55,256 bases of DNA, from NCBI GenBank assembly GCA_016931895.1, contig JAFGDY010000136.1, forward strand, positions 1 to 55,256, written 5' to 3'. This document shows, piece by piece, positions 44,158 through 53,242 of this stretch. Position 1 is the stretch's first letter. Each line of letters begins with the position of its first letter. Made by a program: the position numbers and the translations under genes. The notes under the pieces are model-generated. The model saw nothing but the letters and a program-made list of their open reading frames with translations. It was not told the DNA's origin and made no database searches. Source of the DNA: Anaerolineae bacterium (GTDB lineage Bacteria; Chloroflexota; Anaerolineae; 4572-78; J111).

Positions 44158-45504
44158 ATGAAAGTTGATCCGGGCATTTTTAGAGCCTACGATATTCGCG
44201 GTATTTATCCAGATGAGTTGAATGAAAAGACCGGATACGCCATTGGCCGCGCTTTTGTTACCTTTTTGGGCATTGACCGGGTAATTGTGGGGCGCGATAT
44301 GCGTCTCTCCGGCCCGCAGATGTTTGATGCGGTGAGCCGGGGTTTGATGGACCAGGGTGCGGATGTGATCAACATAGGCATGGTCAGCACCGACCAATAT
44401 TACTATGCCTGCGCCACCCTGGGCCACGCCGGAATAATGGTTACGGCTTCGCACAATCCAGCCCAATACAGCGGCTTAAAAATGGTCAAAAAAATGCCCC
44501 AACTACTCAGCGGCGACGGCGGTATTCAAGACCTGCGGCAGATTGTGGAAAACGACGCTTACGCTCAACCAACCCGCACCGGCGCGATGACGGAACAAGA
44601 TTTGAGTGAGGATTTTGTAAACATGGTTTTGAGCTTGATTGATCGTGAAACCCTGGCTTCGCTCAAAGTGATCGCCGATACCGGCAACGGCATGGTTGGC
44701 CCCATTCTCACCCGCATCTACAAACGACTGCCCGGCATCAACCTGACTGGCATGTATCTGGAGCCTGACGGCAGCCTGCCCAATCATGGTTTAGACCCGC
44801 TCCAGCCCGAAAACCGGGCGGAGCTGGAACAGCGCGTGGTGGCCGACGGCGCAGACATCGGCTTTGCCTTTGACGGCGACGGCGACCGTTTTTTTACCAT
44901 TGACAACCGGGGTGAATTTGTGCCCGGCGACTTTTTGACCGCCTTAATGGGCCAATATTATTTAAAAAAATATCCCGGCTCCAAGATATTGTACGACGTG
45001 CGCGCTTCCTGGGCCGTGCCCGATTTGATCACCGCTGCCGGCGGCACGCCCTTAATGGAACGGGTGGGTCATGCCTTTATCAAAGCCCGCATGGCCAAAG
45101 AAGATGCTGCTTTTGCCGGTGAAGTGACTGGCCATTACTACTTCAAGGATTTCTTCTTTGCCGATTCTGGCATCATTCCCTCACTCATCATCCTGGATAT
45201 TCTCTCCAAAAAGAAAGCCAGCCTGGCTGAACTCCTCGAACCTTTGGAGGCCAAATACTTCATCTCCGGCGAAATCAACACCCGCATCTCCGGCGATCCC
45301 AAAGCCAAAATGCAGGAGTTGGCCGATACCTTCAAAGACGCCGACATCCATTGGTTGGATGGCGTCTCTATTACTTACAACAACTGGCATTTCAACGTTC
45401 GCCCCTCCAACACCGAGCCGCTATTGCGCCTGAACCTGGAGGCCAAATCACAGACATTAATGGAAGAAAAGCGGGACCAGGTTTTGGACATTATTCGCAA
45501 CTGA
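44158..45504 (+). CDS. manB: Phosphomannomutase/phosphoglucomutase
   Basis: A 448-residue phosphohexomutase of the AlgC/ManB type. FRAYDIRGIYPDELN at the start, catalytic Ser loop VTASHNPAQYSGLKMV, Mg loop FDGDGDRFFTID, sugar-binding GEVTGHYYFKDFFFADSG and phosphate loop VRPSNTEPLLRLNLEA are all intact. It supplies mannose 1-phosphate or glucose 1-phosphate for surface glycans; which sugar cannot be told from sequence. AAGGAG precedes the ATG. The SpoIIE-type gene starts 17 bases after its stop. Confidence 0.92.
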   Translation: MKVDPGIFRAYDIRGIYPDELNEKTGYAIGRAFVTFLGIDRVIVGRDMRLSGPQMFDAVSRGLMDQGADVINIGMVSTDQYYYACATLGHAGIMVTASHNPAQYSGLKMVKKMPQLLSGDGGIQDLRQIVENDAYAQPTRTGAMTEQDLSEDFVNMVLSLIDRETLASLKVIADTGNGMVGPILTRIYKRLPGINLTGMYLEPDGSLPNHGLDPLQPENRAELEQRVVADGADIGFAFDGDGDRFFTIDNRGEFVPGDFLTALMGQYYLKKYPGSKILYDVRASWAVPDLITAAGGTPLMERVGHAFIKARMAKEDAAFAGEVTGHYYFKDFFFADSGIIPSLIILDILSKKKASLAELLEPLEAKYFISGEINTRISGDPKAKMQELADTFKDADIHWLDGVSITYNNWHFNVRPSNTEPLLRLNLEAKSQTLMEEKRDQVLDIIRN

Positions 45505-45520
45505 TTTGGGTCATTCTCAC

Positions 45521-46891
45521 ATGAATTTATTGAGGCAGTTCAAAACGTGGTGGTGGGTGCATTTAACGGCCACTGCTCCCACAGAAGTTGATCGGGAATT
45601 GGCCTGGCGAGGGTATGTGCTGAATACCATCCTATCGGGGTTGATTGTCCTGACCGCCCTTTTTTTTGTACAGGACCTCATCTATTGGTCATTGGGGTTG
45701 GATAGTGGATCAGCCCTATTAGCCGTGCTCCTGTTGGCAGTTTTTATTTTCCTCTTTTGGCTCTCCCGCAAAAGAAACATCCCTCTGGCTATTTTTTTAT
45801 TTAGTCTGGTGAATGTGGCGGTTAGCTTTCTGCTCAGCTTGGGCTGGGGTGTCGCCGATATAGCCACAAATGCTTTTTACGTGATGGCTATTGTGCAAAC
45901 CGGCCTTCTGTTGCGGGGCCGGGTTTTTGTTTTGGTGTTAGGCACCTTACTCCTGGGATATATGAGCATTGGCTGGGCTGAACTCCGGGGTTGGTTTGCG
46001 CCTCCCTTTCACACCGAATTGAGCGCAAACCATATCAGTGTCACCGTTTTGCTCATCTTTTTGACTTTTTTGGGGTATGTTACCTCGCATTTGATTGACC
46101 GGGTCTTGTCCGCCCAAGTGGTCGAAGCCACCCGCCGACAAGAATTGGAAAGCCGCACCAGTATTGCCATCGAACTCCAGATGAGTATGCTACCCACTCA
46201 TTCCCCCAATTATACCGGGTTCGAGATTACCGGCCAATCAATCCCCGCCCGTGATGTGGGTGGTGATTTTTATGACTATCATCAATTGGCCAATGGTGAA
46301 TTGGCCATCATTATCGGTGATGTTACCGGTAAAGGAATACCGGCGGCTTTGCTGATGGCCGTAACCACCGGCATGATTGATAGTTTGATCCCCACCGCCG
46401 CAGAACCAACCGAACTGTTGGTGGTGGCTACCTCTCGCTTGCAGAAGCATAGCCAGCGTAGCGGTTTGAACGCCGCCTGTTTGGCGGCATTTCTAAAAAG
46501 AAGCGGCGCATTGTGTGTGGCCAATGCCGGTTGCATTGCGCCCATCGTGCGCCGCACCAGTGGCCAGGTGGAGTGGCTGGACGTTTTTGGCCTGCCCATG
46601 GGCGTAGAAAACAACCTCAACCACTATCACCAGGTTCAAACCATCCTGACGCCGGGGGATATGGTTGTCTTTACTACCGATGGAGTGGTTGAAGCTCGCA
46701 ATGAGGCTGAAAAAATTTTTGGCTTTGAAGCCCTGGAATCTATTGTGGCCTCTGGCCCGTCTCAGAGCGCTGAAGAAATGAAGCACTATATTTTGGATCG
46801 AGTGGAGGCGCATCGGGGTTCGGCGGAACAAAACGATGATGTGACCGTGGTTGTAGTGAGAGTCAAGGGGGATTTACCCCGCCGGGGATAA
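45521..46891 (+). CDS. Membrane PP2C-type (SpoIIE) serine/threonine phosphatase
   Basis: A 456-residue protein: six or so TM helices (about 30-195), a short coiled coil (DRVLSAQVVEATRRQELESR), then a SpoIIE/RsbU-type domain. Phosphatase motifs: SIPARDVGGDFYDYH, IIIGDVTGKGIPAALLMA, FTTDGVVEARN and QNDDVTVVVVRV, with the acidic metal ligands intact. Such enzymes dephosphorylate anti-anti-sigma factors (RsbV/SpoIIAA). No anti-sigma or STAS gene is in the window, so the partner is elsewhere. An in-frame TTG 15 bases upstream is less likely than the ATG. Confidence 0.88.
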   Translation: MNLLRQFKTWWWVHLTATAPTEVDRELAWRGYVLNTILSGLIVLTALFFVQDLIYWSLGLDSGSALLAVLLLAVFIFLFWLSRKRNIPLAIFLFSLVNVAVSFLLSLGWGVADIATNAFYVMAIVQTGLLLRGRVFVLVLGTLLLGYMSIGWAELRGWFAPPFHTELSANHISVTVLLIFLTFLGYVTSHLIDRVLSAQVVEATRRQELESRTSIAIELQMSMLPTHSPNYTGFEITGQSIPARDVGGDFYDYHQLANGELAIIIGDVTGKGIPAALLMAVTTGMIDSLIPTAAEPTELLVVATSRLQKHSQRSGLNAACLAAFLKRSGALCVANAGCIAPIVRRTSGQVEWLDVFGLPMGVENNLNHYHQVQTILTPGDMVVFTTDGVVEARNEAEKIFGFEALESIVASGPSQSAEEMKHYILDRVEAHRGSAEQNDDVTVVVVRVKGDLPRRG

Positions 46892-46944
46892 TGCCGGGGC
46901 ATCATTTTTAGATTTCCTCTCGTCTCCCTGGGAGATCAACCTAG

Positions 46945-47156
46945 ATGAAAATCGGTATTCTGGCACTACTGGGCAGCCGATTCGACAAAACCAAGCCAGG
47001 GAAATATCTTGACCATTTTTTTTAACGTTTGCCGGAAATACCGGCGGCCTGTTTTCTGAAAGGCAAACCCTTCCCCACCAGTTTTATCCTATCCCCCTTT
47101 TAACCAACTTGGGCTGCCCCTATGCTTGCGATTTTTGCTGCGATTGGAATAATTGA
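46945..47156 (+). pseudogene. Radical SAM protein remnant
   Basis: From ATG 46945, after GGGAGA, the frame reads KIGILALLGSRFDKTKPG and hits a stop soon after. Frames then shift (RLPEIPAACFLKGKPFPT), and a further frame carries TNLGCPYACDFCCDWNN before a stop at 47154. The CPYACDFC block is a radical SAM C-x3-C-x2-C cluster motif. Together this looks like the start of a radical SAM enzyme, broken by frameshifts and shortened, with most of its body deleted. Proline dehydrogenase begins 6 bases later. It shows no intact domain. Confidence 0.65.
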
Positions 47157-47162
47157 GGGATT

Positions 47163-48092
47163 ATGTTACGCCATTTTTTTCTAAGACTTTCAGCCAGTAA
47201 AACAGCCCGCCGGTTGGTAACTCACTTTGGCCCGGCCCGGCGTTTGGCCCGCCGTTTTGTGGCCGGGGAAACCCTGGCCGAGGCTGTGGCCGTAGTTAAA
47301 AAATTGAACCAACACGGCCTCAAGGCCATTCTCAATGAAGTGGGTGAGGATGTAACCACTGAAGCTGAGACTATCCAGGCGGCCAACGTATGCCGGGAAC
47401 TTTTGCAACGGATTCATACAGAGCGGTTAGACGCCACCATTTCGCTCAAGCCCTCTCACGTGGGCCTGGCCTTTGGCCGCGACTTTTGCTACAAAACCAT
47501 TGCCGGAATTGTGCAAACGGCCCAACAGTTGGACCTGACTGTGGAAATTGATATGGAAGGCAGCGCGGATGTTGATGATACGCTCAGTATCTACCACCGG
47601 CTGCTGGATACCTTTGGCGGTGGCATTCGCCTGGCCCTCCAGGCTTACCTGTTCCGCACCCCCACCGACCTTGAGCGCATCATTGAACGAGGCGGCGCGG
47701 TGCGTTTGGTTAAAGGGGCCTACAATGAGGCGCCGGAGATTGCTTACCAGGGCAAACAAGAGATCAGGCAAACGGCCAAAGTATTGATGACCCAATTTTT
47801 CACCGGCCAGGCCCGCCAAAAAGGCGCTTACCTGGCCCTTGGCTCCCACGACCCGGTGCTGCTAGATTGGCTCATCCGCACCGCCGACGCGCAGCAAGTT
47901 CCCCGGAAACGATTTGAGGTTCAAATGCTCTTGGGCGTGCGTCGCCGCGAGCAGCAGCGCCTGGCCGATTTGGGGTACCAGGTGCGGGTTTACGTGCCTT
48001 ATGGCCGGGCCTGGTATCCCTATTTTATGCGTCGTTTGGCCGAACGCCCGGCCAATGTGTTGTTGATCGGCCGGGCTGTTTTTACAAAATGA
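47163..48092 (+). CDS. putA: Proline dehydrogenase
   Basis: A 309-residue monofunctional FAD enzyme oxidising proline to pyrroline 5-carboxylate. The barrel shows ISLKPSHVGL, VEIDMEGSADVDDTLSIY, IRLALQAYLFRT, VRLVKGAYNE, LGSHDP and the closing FEVQMLLGVRRREQQRL then VRVYVPYGRAWYPYFMRRLAERP, which contain the flavin and substrate residues (RRxxE). Length is that of stand-alone PRODH (PutB/ProDH type), not the bifunctional PutA. P5C dehydrogenase is not in the window. It is convergent with rhaB (19 bases between stops). Confidence 0.92.
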   Translation: MLRHFFLRLSASKTARRLVTHFGPARRLARRFVAGETLAEAVAVVKKLNQHGLKAILNEVGEDVTTEAETIQAANVCRELLQRIHTERLDATISLKPSHVGLAFGRDFCYKTIAGIVQTAQQLDLTVEIDMEGSADVDDTLSIYHRLLDTFGGGIRLALQAYLFRTPTDLERIIERGGAVRLVKGAYNEAPEIAYQGKQEIRQTAKVLMTQFFTGQARQKGAYLALGSHDPVLLDWLIRTADAQQVPRKRFEVQMLLGVRRREQQRLADLGYQVRVYVPYGRAWYPYFMRRLAERPANVLLIGRAVFTK

Positions 48093-48111
48093 TGGTCTTG
48101 CCCCTCGGCAA

Positions 48112-49602
48112 CTATTCAAGTAACATCATAAATCGCCGGTAGGCTTCAGCCCAGGCCTCGCCATGTTGCGGCTCGTAAGTTTCCACGGGGAAGGAACGGC
48201 GCACCACTTCGCGGCCTTCGCTCAGGGAGCTAATCTGGCCTAGGGCCAGCATTTGCAGCAGAATGTTGCCAATGGCCGTGGCCTCGACGGGGCCGGTCAC
48301 CACGCGGCGGCCTGTGGCATTGGCCGTGAATTGGTTGAGTAGCTTATTTTGCGATCCACCGCCCACAATGTGAATGACGCTCAAATCCCGGCCCGTCATC
48401 TCTGCCACTTTTTCCGCCACCCACCGGTATTTGAGGGCCAGGCTTTCCAGGGCGCAGCGCACCAGCGCGCCTTTAGTGGTGGGTGGGGTTTGGCCGGTGC
48501 GCCGGCAAAATTCCTGAATGCGGGCCGGCATATCGCCCGGGGCCAGGAACGAGCCGTCATCCGGGTCAACAAAGGCGGTAAAGGGCGCGGCTTCGCCGGC
48601 CAGCCGGGTCAGTTCATCGTAAGAAAACTCCTCGCCCTGGGTGGCCCAGGTGCGGCGCGACTCTTGCACCAGCCACAGGCCCATAATATTCTTCAGCAGG
48701 CGGATGGTATTTTCAACGCCCCCTTCGTTGGTAAAATTATAGGCCAGGCTCTGCTCATTGATGATGGGCTGGCTGATTTCCACTCCCATCAGCGACCACG
48801 TGCCGGAACTGAGATAGGCAAAACCGGCCTCGTCACTTTTAGCCACCGGCACCGCCGCCACTGCGCTGGCCGTATCGTGGCTGCCGGGCACAATCACCTC
48901 AATATCATTTTTAAGGCCCAGTTCTTCGGCCAGCGGGGGTAGCATGGGGCCAAGTTTGGTGCCGGGCTGGATGATCTCCTGGAAAATGTGGGTAGGAAGG
49001 CCCAGCATATCCAGCAAGGTGGTTGACCACTTCCGGCGCTGCATGTCGTAACACTGGCTGGTGCTGGCAATGGTGAACTCGTTGGCTTTTTGGCCCGTGA
49101 ACCAGTAATGGAACAAATCCGGCATAAAGAGCAAGGCGTCGGCAATTTTCAGGGCCGGGGCGTTTTGTTGGGCCATAGCCAGGAGTTGAAAGAGCGAGTT
49201 TAGCTGCATAAATTGCAGCCCGGTTTGGGCAAAAATCTCCTCGTGGGGCACAACTTGGCAGGCCTTTTCAATCATGCCGTCGGTGCGGCTGTCCCGGTAA
49301 TGGTAGGGGTTGCCGATGAGCATCCCCGTCCGGTCGAGCAGGCCAAAATCAACCCCCCAGGCATCCACGCCCAAAGAGGTGATCTCAAGCGTTTGTTCGT
49401 TGACGGTTTTGGCCAATCCTTTTTTCATTTCCCCAAATAGATTCAGGGTGTTCCAGTGCAAACTGTGGTGGATACGGGTGGGGCCGTTGGCAAAACGATG
49501 CGTCTCTTCTAAAAACAGCTTGTCCCCGTCAAAGCGGCCCACCACCGTCCGCCCGCTTTCTGCGCCCAGGTCAAAGGCTAAAAGGTTGCTGGTTTTGGTC
49601 AT
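48112..49602 (-). CDS. rhaB: Rhamnulokinase (FGGY family)
   Basis: A 496-residue sugar kinase. LLAFDLGAESGRTVVGRF is the phosphate-1 motif; SLGVDAWGVDFGLLDRTG, YRDSRTDGMIEKA and LMPDLFHYWFTG match RhaB as I recall it. GSHDTASAVAAVP carries the catalytic Asp, and HIVGGGSQNKLLNQFTANA is the C-terminal adenosine site. In rhamnose catabolism RhaB phosphorylates L-rhamnulose; L-fuculose is a known alternative in the family. AGAGGG precedes the ATG. It is last in the sugar operon. Confidence 0.9.
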   Translation of the reverse strand: MTKTSNLLAFDLGAESGRTVVGRFDGDKLFLEETHRFANGPTRIHHSLHWNTLNLFGEMKKGLAKTVNEQTLEITSLGVDAWGVDFGLLDRTGMLIGNPYHYRDSRTDGMIEKACQVVPHEEIFAQTGLQFMQLNSLFQLLAMAQQNAPALKIADALLFMPDLFHYWFTGQKANEFTIASTSQCYDMQRRKWSTTLLDMLGLPTHIFQEIIQPGTKLGPMLPPLAEELGLKNDIEVIVPGSHDTASAVAAVPVAKSDEAGFAYLSSGTWSLMGVEISQPIINEQSLAYNFTNEGGVENTIRLLKNIMGLWLVQESRRTWATQGEEFSYDELTRLAGEAAPFTAFVDPDDGSFLAPGDMPARIQEFCRRTGQTPPTTKGALVRCALESLALKYRWVAEKVAEMTGRDLSVIHIVGGGSQNKLLNQFTANATGRRVVTGPVEATAIGNILLQMLALGQISSLSEGREVVRRSFPVETYEPQHGEAWAEAYRRFMMLLE

Positions 49603-49678
49603 TATTTTTCCCTCTGTGGTAATTGTTAGACGGCAGACGGAAAACGAGAATAAAGTGCCCCCCGTCTACCGTGGGTCT

Positions 49679-49727
49679 GTCCCAATTTGGGACCATAGGA
49701 TAGGGACAGGACAATGTCCTGTCCCTA
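49679..49727. repeat. Two palindromes in the fucI-rhaB gap
   Basis: 49679-49693 reads GTCCCAATTTGGGAC, a 15-base palindrome, and 49701-49727 (TAGGGACAGGACA, then its complement) is a 27-base near-perfect palindrome. A related one (GTAGAGATAGGAC...) lies at 51618-51650 in the next gap. They may stabilise or end mRNA, or be a short repeat family. Confidence 0.6.
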
Positions 49728-49746
49728 CCGCCAAAATTTTTTGTGA

Positions 49747-51567
49747 TCAATACTTGCCGTATAACGGTCCAAAATTAGCGCAGGCCCGGAAATCGGCGCC
49801 CATTGGCTCGTTGGCCCCAAAGGCGGCCCAGGCGCTGGGGCGGAAGATGCGTTCTTCGGGGACGTTGTGCATGTATACCGGGATGCGCAACATCGAGGCC
49901 AGGGAGATCAGATCGGCCCCCAGGTGGCCGTAGCTGATGGCCCCGTGGTTGGCGCCCCAATTGGCCATTACCGTGTACACGTCGCGGAAGGGGCCGCTGC
50001 CGGTAACGTTGGGCGCAAACCAGGTAGTCGGCCAGGTGGGATTGGTGCGTTGGTCCAAGACGTCGTGCACTTCCGGCGGCAGGTCAACGGTGTATCCTTC
50101 GGCAATTTGCAGGGCCGGGCCAAGCCCTTTCACCAGGTTGAGACGGCACATGGTCACCGGCATGCCGCCGCGAGTGAGGAAGCGGGTAGACCAGCCCCCG
50201 CCCCGAAAATACTCCACCATCGAGGTGTGCCAGGTCGTCGCTTCCAGGCATTTCGCCACCTCGGCCGGGGTGATTTCCCAGAAGGGTTTCATGGCCGGTT
50301 GCCCGTCCTTTGACTGCTGGCCGGCGCCATCCAGGGTAGCCGGACCGGAGTTGATCAGGTGCAGGATGCCGCCTTCGGCCCGGCCCGTCAACCGGTAGCC
50401 GGTCACGCGCTTAACCGCGGCCGGACTCCAGTAGGTGCGCACGTCGGCAAAAATCTGGGCCGCGCTGGTGAGCAAGTGGCCAAAAAGCATGGAGATGCCG
50501 TTGAGGGCGTCGTTTTCGGTAGCCATAATGTAAGGGGCGCGGATGCCGTTCCAGTCAAACGAGGTATTGAGCATGGCCTCCATAAAGTCGCCGTTGGGCC
50601 GGTGGTCGGTCCACTGGCGCTGGCCCTGAAACCCGGCGGCCAGGGCGTTGTGGCCCAGCGCCTCCTCGCCAAAGCCCAATTCGGCCAGGCGTGGATTCCC
50701 CGTCATCAGGTCGCGCCCAATCAGGGCCATTTTGATAGAATATTGCCAGGCGGCGTCTTTTTCGGCCTGGCTATGCTGCATAGATGGCGGGTTGTAATCT
50801 TTGCCTTTTTGCAAGTTTTCATTGCACCAGGCCAGGGCCTGTTCAAATTCAACGGGGTCATAAATGTTGCGCTCAATGCGCCGGGCAAATTCGCTCATAT
50901 CAATATCTTCCACCCGCATGCCCAGGTAGGCTTCAAACAAAGCCTGATCCACAATGGACCCGGCAATGCCCATAGACGTGCCGCCGATGGATAGGTACGA
51001 TTTGCCCCGCATGGTGGCCACCGCCAAACCGGCCCGGGTAAATTGCAATAATTTACCGGCCACGTCCGCCGGGATGGAGGTGTCGGTTGAATCCTGCACG
51101 TCGCGCCCGTAAATGCTGAAGGCGGGCACGCCCTTTTGGCTGTGCCCGGCCAAAACTGCGGCCAGGTAGACCGCGCCGGGGCGCTCGGCGCCGTTGAAGC
51201 CCCACACGGCTTTGGGCAGGTAGGGGTCCATATCCATTGTTTCCGCGCCGTAACACCAGCAGGGGGTCACGGTGATAGAAACGCCCACGCCTTCCTGTTT
51301 GAACTTCTCGGCGCAGGCCGCGGTTTCGGCCACCCGGCCAATGGTGCCATCGGCAAGCACGCACTCAACCGGCAGGCCGTTGGCGTGGCGCAGATTTGTA
51401 GTGAGCAATTTGGCCACAGCCCTGGCCATATTCATGGTCTGCTCTTCCAACGATTCTCTCACGCCGCCCAGTCGCCCGTCAATGGTGGGGCGGATGCCAA
51501 TTTTGGGCATGTCGCCCCCTAACCTGTTTGCTGGGGGGTTCATTTTGATATTTTGCACGTTTGCCAT
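49747..51567 (-). CDS. fucI: L-fucose isomerase
   Basis: A 606-residue ketol isomerase of L-fucose to L-fuculose (also D-arabinose to D-ribulose). The match to E. coli FucI is strong throughout: [61 protein letters not shown] (catalytic Glu), [11 protein letters not shown] (Asp) and [11 protein letters not shown] with the late [17 protein letters not shown] (His). Length is normal. The start at 51567 has AAGGAG 7 bases upstream; the open frame extends six codons further. It is third in the minus-strand sugar operon; the aldolase that would follow is not in the window. Confidence 0.96.
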   Translation of the reverse strand: MANVQNIKMNPPANRLGGDMPKIGIRPTIDGRLGGVRESLEEQTMNMARAVAKLLTTNLRHANGLPVECVLADGTIGRVAETAACAEKFKQEGVGVSITVTPCWCYGAETMDMDPYLPKAVWGFNGAERPGAVYLAAVLAGHSQKGVPAFSIYGRDVQDSTDTSIPADVAGKLLQFTRAGLAVATMRGKSYLSIGGTSMGIAGSIVDQALFEAYLGMRVEDIDMSEFARRIERNIYDPVEFEQALAWCNENLQKGKDYNPPSMQHSQAEKDAAWQYSIKMALIGRDLMTGNPRLAELGFGEEALGHNALAAGFQGQRQWTDHRPNGDFMEAMLNTSFDWNGIRAPYIMATENDALNGISMLFGHLLTSAAQIFADVRTYWSPAAVKRVTGYRLTGRAEGGILHLINSGPATLDGAGQQSKDGQPAMKPFWEITPAEVAKCLEATTWHTSMVEYFRGGGWSTRFLTRGGMPVTMCRLNLVKGLGPALQIAEGYTVDLPPEVHDVLDQRTNPTWPTTWFAPNVTGSGPFRDVYTVMANWGANHGAISYGHLGADLISLASMLRIPVYMHNVPEERIFRPSAWAAFGANEPMGADFRACANFGPLYGKY

Positions 51568-51617
51568 TATCTGTCTCCTTAACATAGATATTCAGAAAAA
51601 GAATTTGAATTTTTGCC

Positions 51618-51650
51618 GGGTAGAGATAGGACATTATCCTGTCTCTACCC
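51618..51650. repeat. Palindrome in the xylB-fucI gap
   Basis: GGGTAGAGATAGGACATTATCCTGTCTCTACCC, 33 bases, almost self-complementary. It shares the RGGACA-TGTCCT core with the 49701-49727 palindrome, which suggests a repeat family spread through this operon. Confidence 0.6.
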
Positions 51651-51684
51651 AAAAACATTATCTGAACAACTATCGTTTTTATCC

Positions 51685-53223
51685 TTACGCACTGATTTCA
51701 TATTTTGTAGCCAAACTTTGCAACTGCAGAAAGTCCTCGCGGTGTTTTTGATAGGTGCTGCGGAACAGGGGCAGCAGTTCTTGGTAGAAGGCGTGGCGTC
51801 GTTTGTTTGGCGCAACTGCCGGACCATAAGCGGCCCAGGTTTGAGCGGTGGGGCCGGGTTCAAAAAGCCCCACGCCTCCCCCGGCCAGCAGTAACGCGCC
51901 CAGGGCGGATTGCTCGCTGACTTCCAGCCGCTGCACGGGCAAGTTAAAAACATCCGCCACAATGTGCTGCCATAGCCGGCTGCCGGCCCCGCCGCCCGCC
52001 ATGATGATGCGGTTGGGCCTGGCCCCTAACTCGGCCAAAACCTGGTAGGCGTCGTAACAGGCCAGGGCGACGCCTTCCATCACCGCCCGGACCAACTCGG
52101 CCTGGCCGTGGCTGGCGGTGAGACCTAAAAAGAGGCCCCGCGCCTGGGGATCCATGTGGGGGGTGCGCTCGCCGGCCAGATACGGCAGAAACAGGAGGCC
52201 CTTGGCCCCCGGAGGGACCTTTTCTGCCCAGGCCGTCATCTGTTGGTAGGCTTTTTCGCCCCACAGACCCAAAATTTCATCCCGCAACCAGCGCAGGGTC
52301 ATCCCGGCCGAAAGCAGGGCAGCCATTTGATACCAACCGGCCTGCTCCGGCCCCGGCGGTAAAGCGCCGCAAAACGTGTGGACGCGACCCCGCCGGTCTA
52401 CGTGTACGTTTAGAGCCGGCAAAACAATTTGCCCGCCGGTGCTGATGGTCAGAAGCAGGGTTTGGGTGTCAACAATACCGGCCCCCAACGCGGCGCAGGC
52501 CGTATCGGCGGCTCCGGTGACAACGGGAATGTCCGGCGCCAGGCCCAGGGTTTCGGCGGCTCGCCGGGTGAGCGTCCCGGCTATTCTACCGGCGGATTGC
52601 ACGGGGGGCAGGTTGGCCCGGTCCAGGCCCAACACGGCCAATATCTCGGCAGACCAGTCGCGCTCGTGGATGTTGAATAGAAGCGTGCCGGAGCCGTCGC
52701 TGGGGTCTGTGTTGTATTCGCCGATCAGACGCCAGCGCAGGTAATCTTTAGGCAGCAGGATTGTTTCTATTTTTTGCCAGCGGTCGGGATCGTTTTGTTG
52801 GAGCCAGCGCAGGGTGGCGGCCTGGAAGCCGGTAGCTACCGGACTGCCGGTCAACTCAATCAGGTGTTCGGCCCCCACCAGGTTGGTGACTTCTTGCACC
52901 TGGCGCTGGCTGCGCTGGTCGGGCCAGATGATGGCCGGGCCAAGCAATTTGTCCTCTTTATCCAGCAATACCGTGCCGTGCATTTGCCCGGAGAGGCCAA
53001 TGGCCGCCAGCGAAACCGATTTGCGGCCCACGCTGCTCAAAACCTGGTGGATGGCCGTGATGGTCGCCCGCCACCAATCGTCCGGGTTTTGCTCCGCCCA
53101 ATCGGGTTGAGGGCGGTGGATGGGGTATTCGGCGTTGCCCTGGCCAAGAATTTTGCCGGTTTCAGCGGCCAACAAGACTTTAACCGAGGAGGTGCCGAGG
53201 TCAATGGCGAGTAGCTGCGACAT
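51685..53223 (-). CDS. xylB: Xylulokinase (FGGY family)
   Basis: A 512-residue sugar kinase. LLAIDLGTSSVKVLLAAET (phosphate 1), GLSGQMHGTVLLD (the XylB hallmark SGQMHG), WPDQRSQRQ, TGSPVATGFQAATLRWLQ and KDYLRWRLIGEYNTDPSDGS all fit. GAADTACAALGAG holds the catalytic Asp, and IIMAGGGAGSRLWQHIVADV is the nucleotide site. It phosphorylates D-xylulose in the best-known members; other ketoses are possible here next to fucI. The ribosome site is weak, and the gene starts 19 bases after the previous stop, so it may depend on coupling. Confidence 0.9.
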   Translation of the reverse strand: MSQLLAIDLGTSSVKVLLAAETGKILGQGNAEYPIHRPQPDWAEQNPDDWWRATITAIHQVLSSVGRKSVSLAAIGLSGQMHGTVLLDKEDKLLGPAIIWPDQRSQRQVQEVTNLVGAEHLIELTGSPVATGFQAATLRWLQQNDPDRWQKIETILLPKDYLRWRLIGEYNTDPSDGSGTLLFNIHERDWSAEILAVLGLDRANLPPVQSAGRIAGTLTRRAAETLGLAPDIPVVTGAADTACAALGAGIVDTQTLLLTISTGGQIVLPALNVHVDRRGRVHTFCGALPPGPEQAGWYQMAALLSAGMTLRWLRDEILGLWGEKAYQQMTAWAEKVPPGAKGLLFLPYLAGERTPHMDPQARGLFLGLTASHGQAELVRAVMEGVALACYDAYQVLAELGARPNRIIMAGGGAGSRLWQHIVADVFNLPVQRLEVSEQSALGALLLAGGGVGLFEPGPTAQTWAAYGPAVAPNKRRHAFYQELLPLFRSTYQKHREDFLQLQSLATKYEISA

Positions 53224-53242
53224 AAATCACCACTTGCATCAG

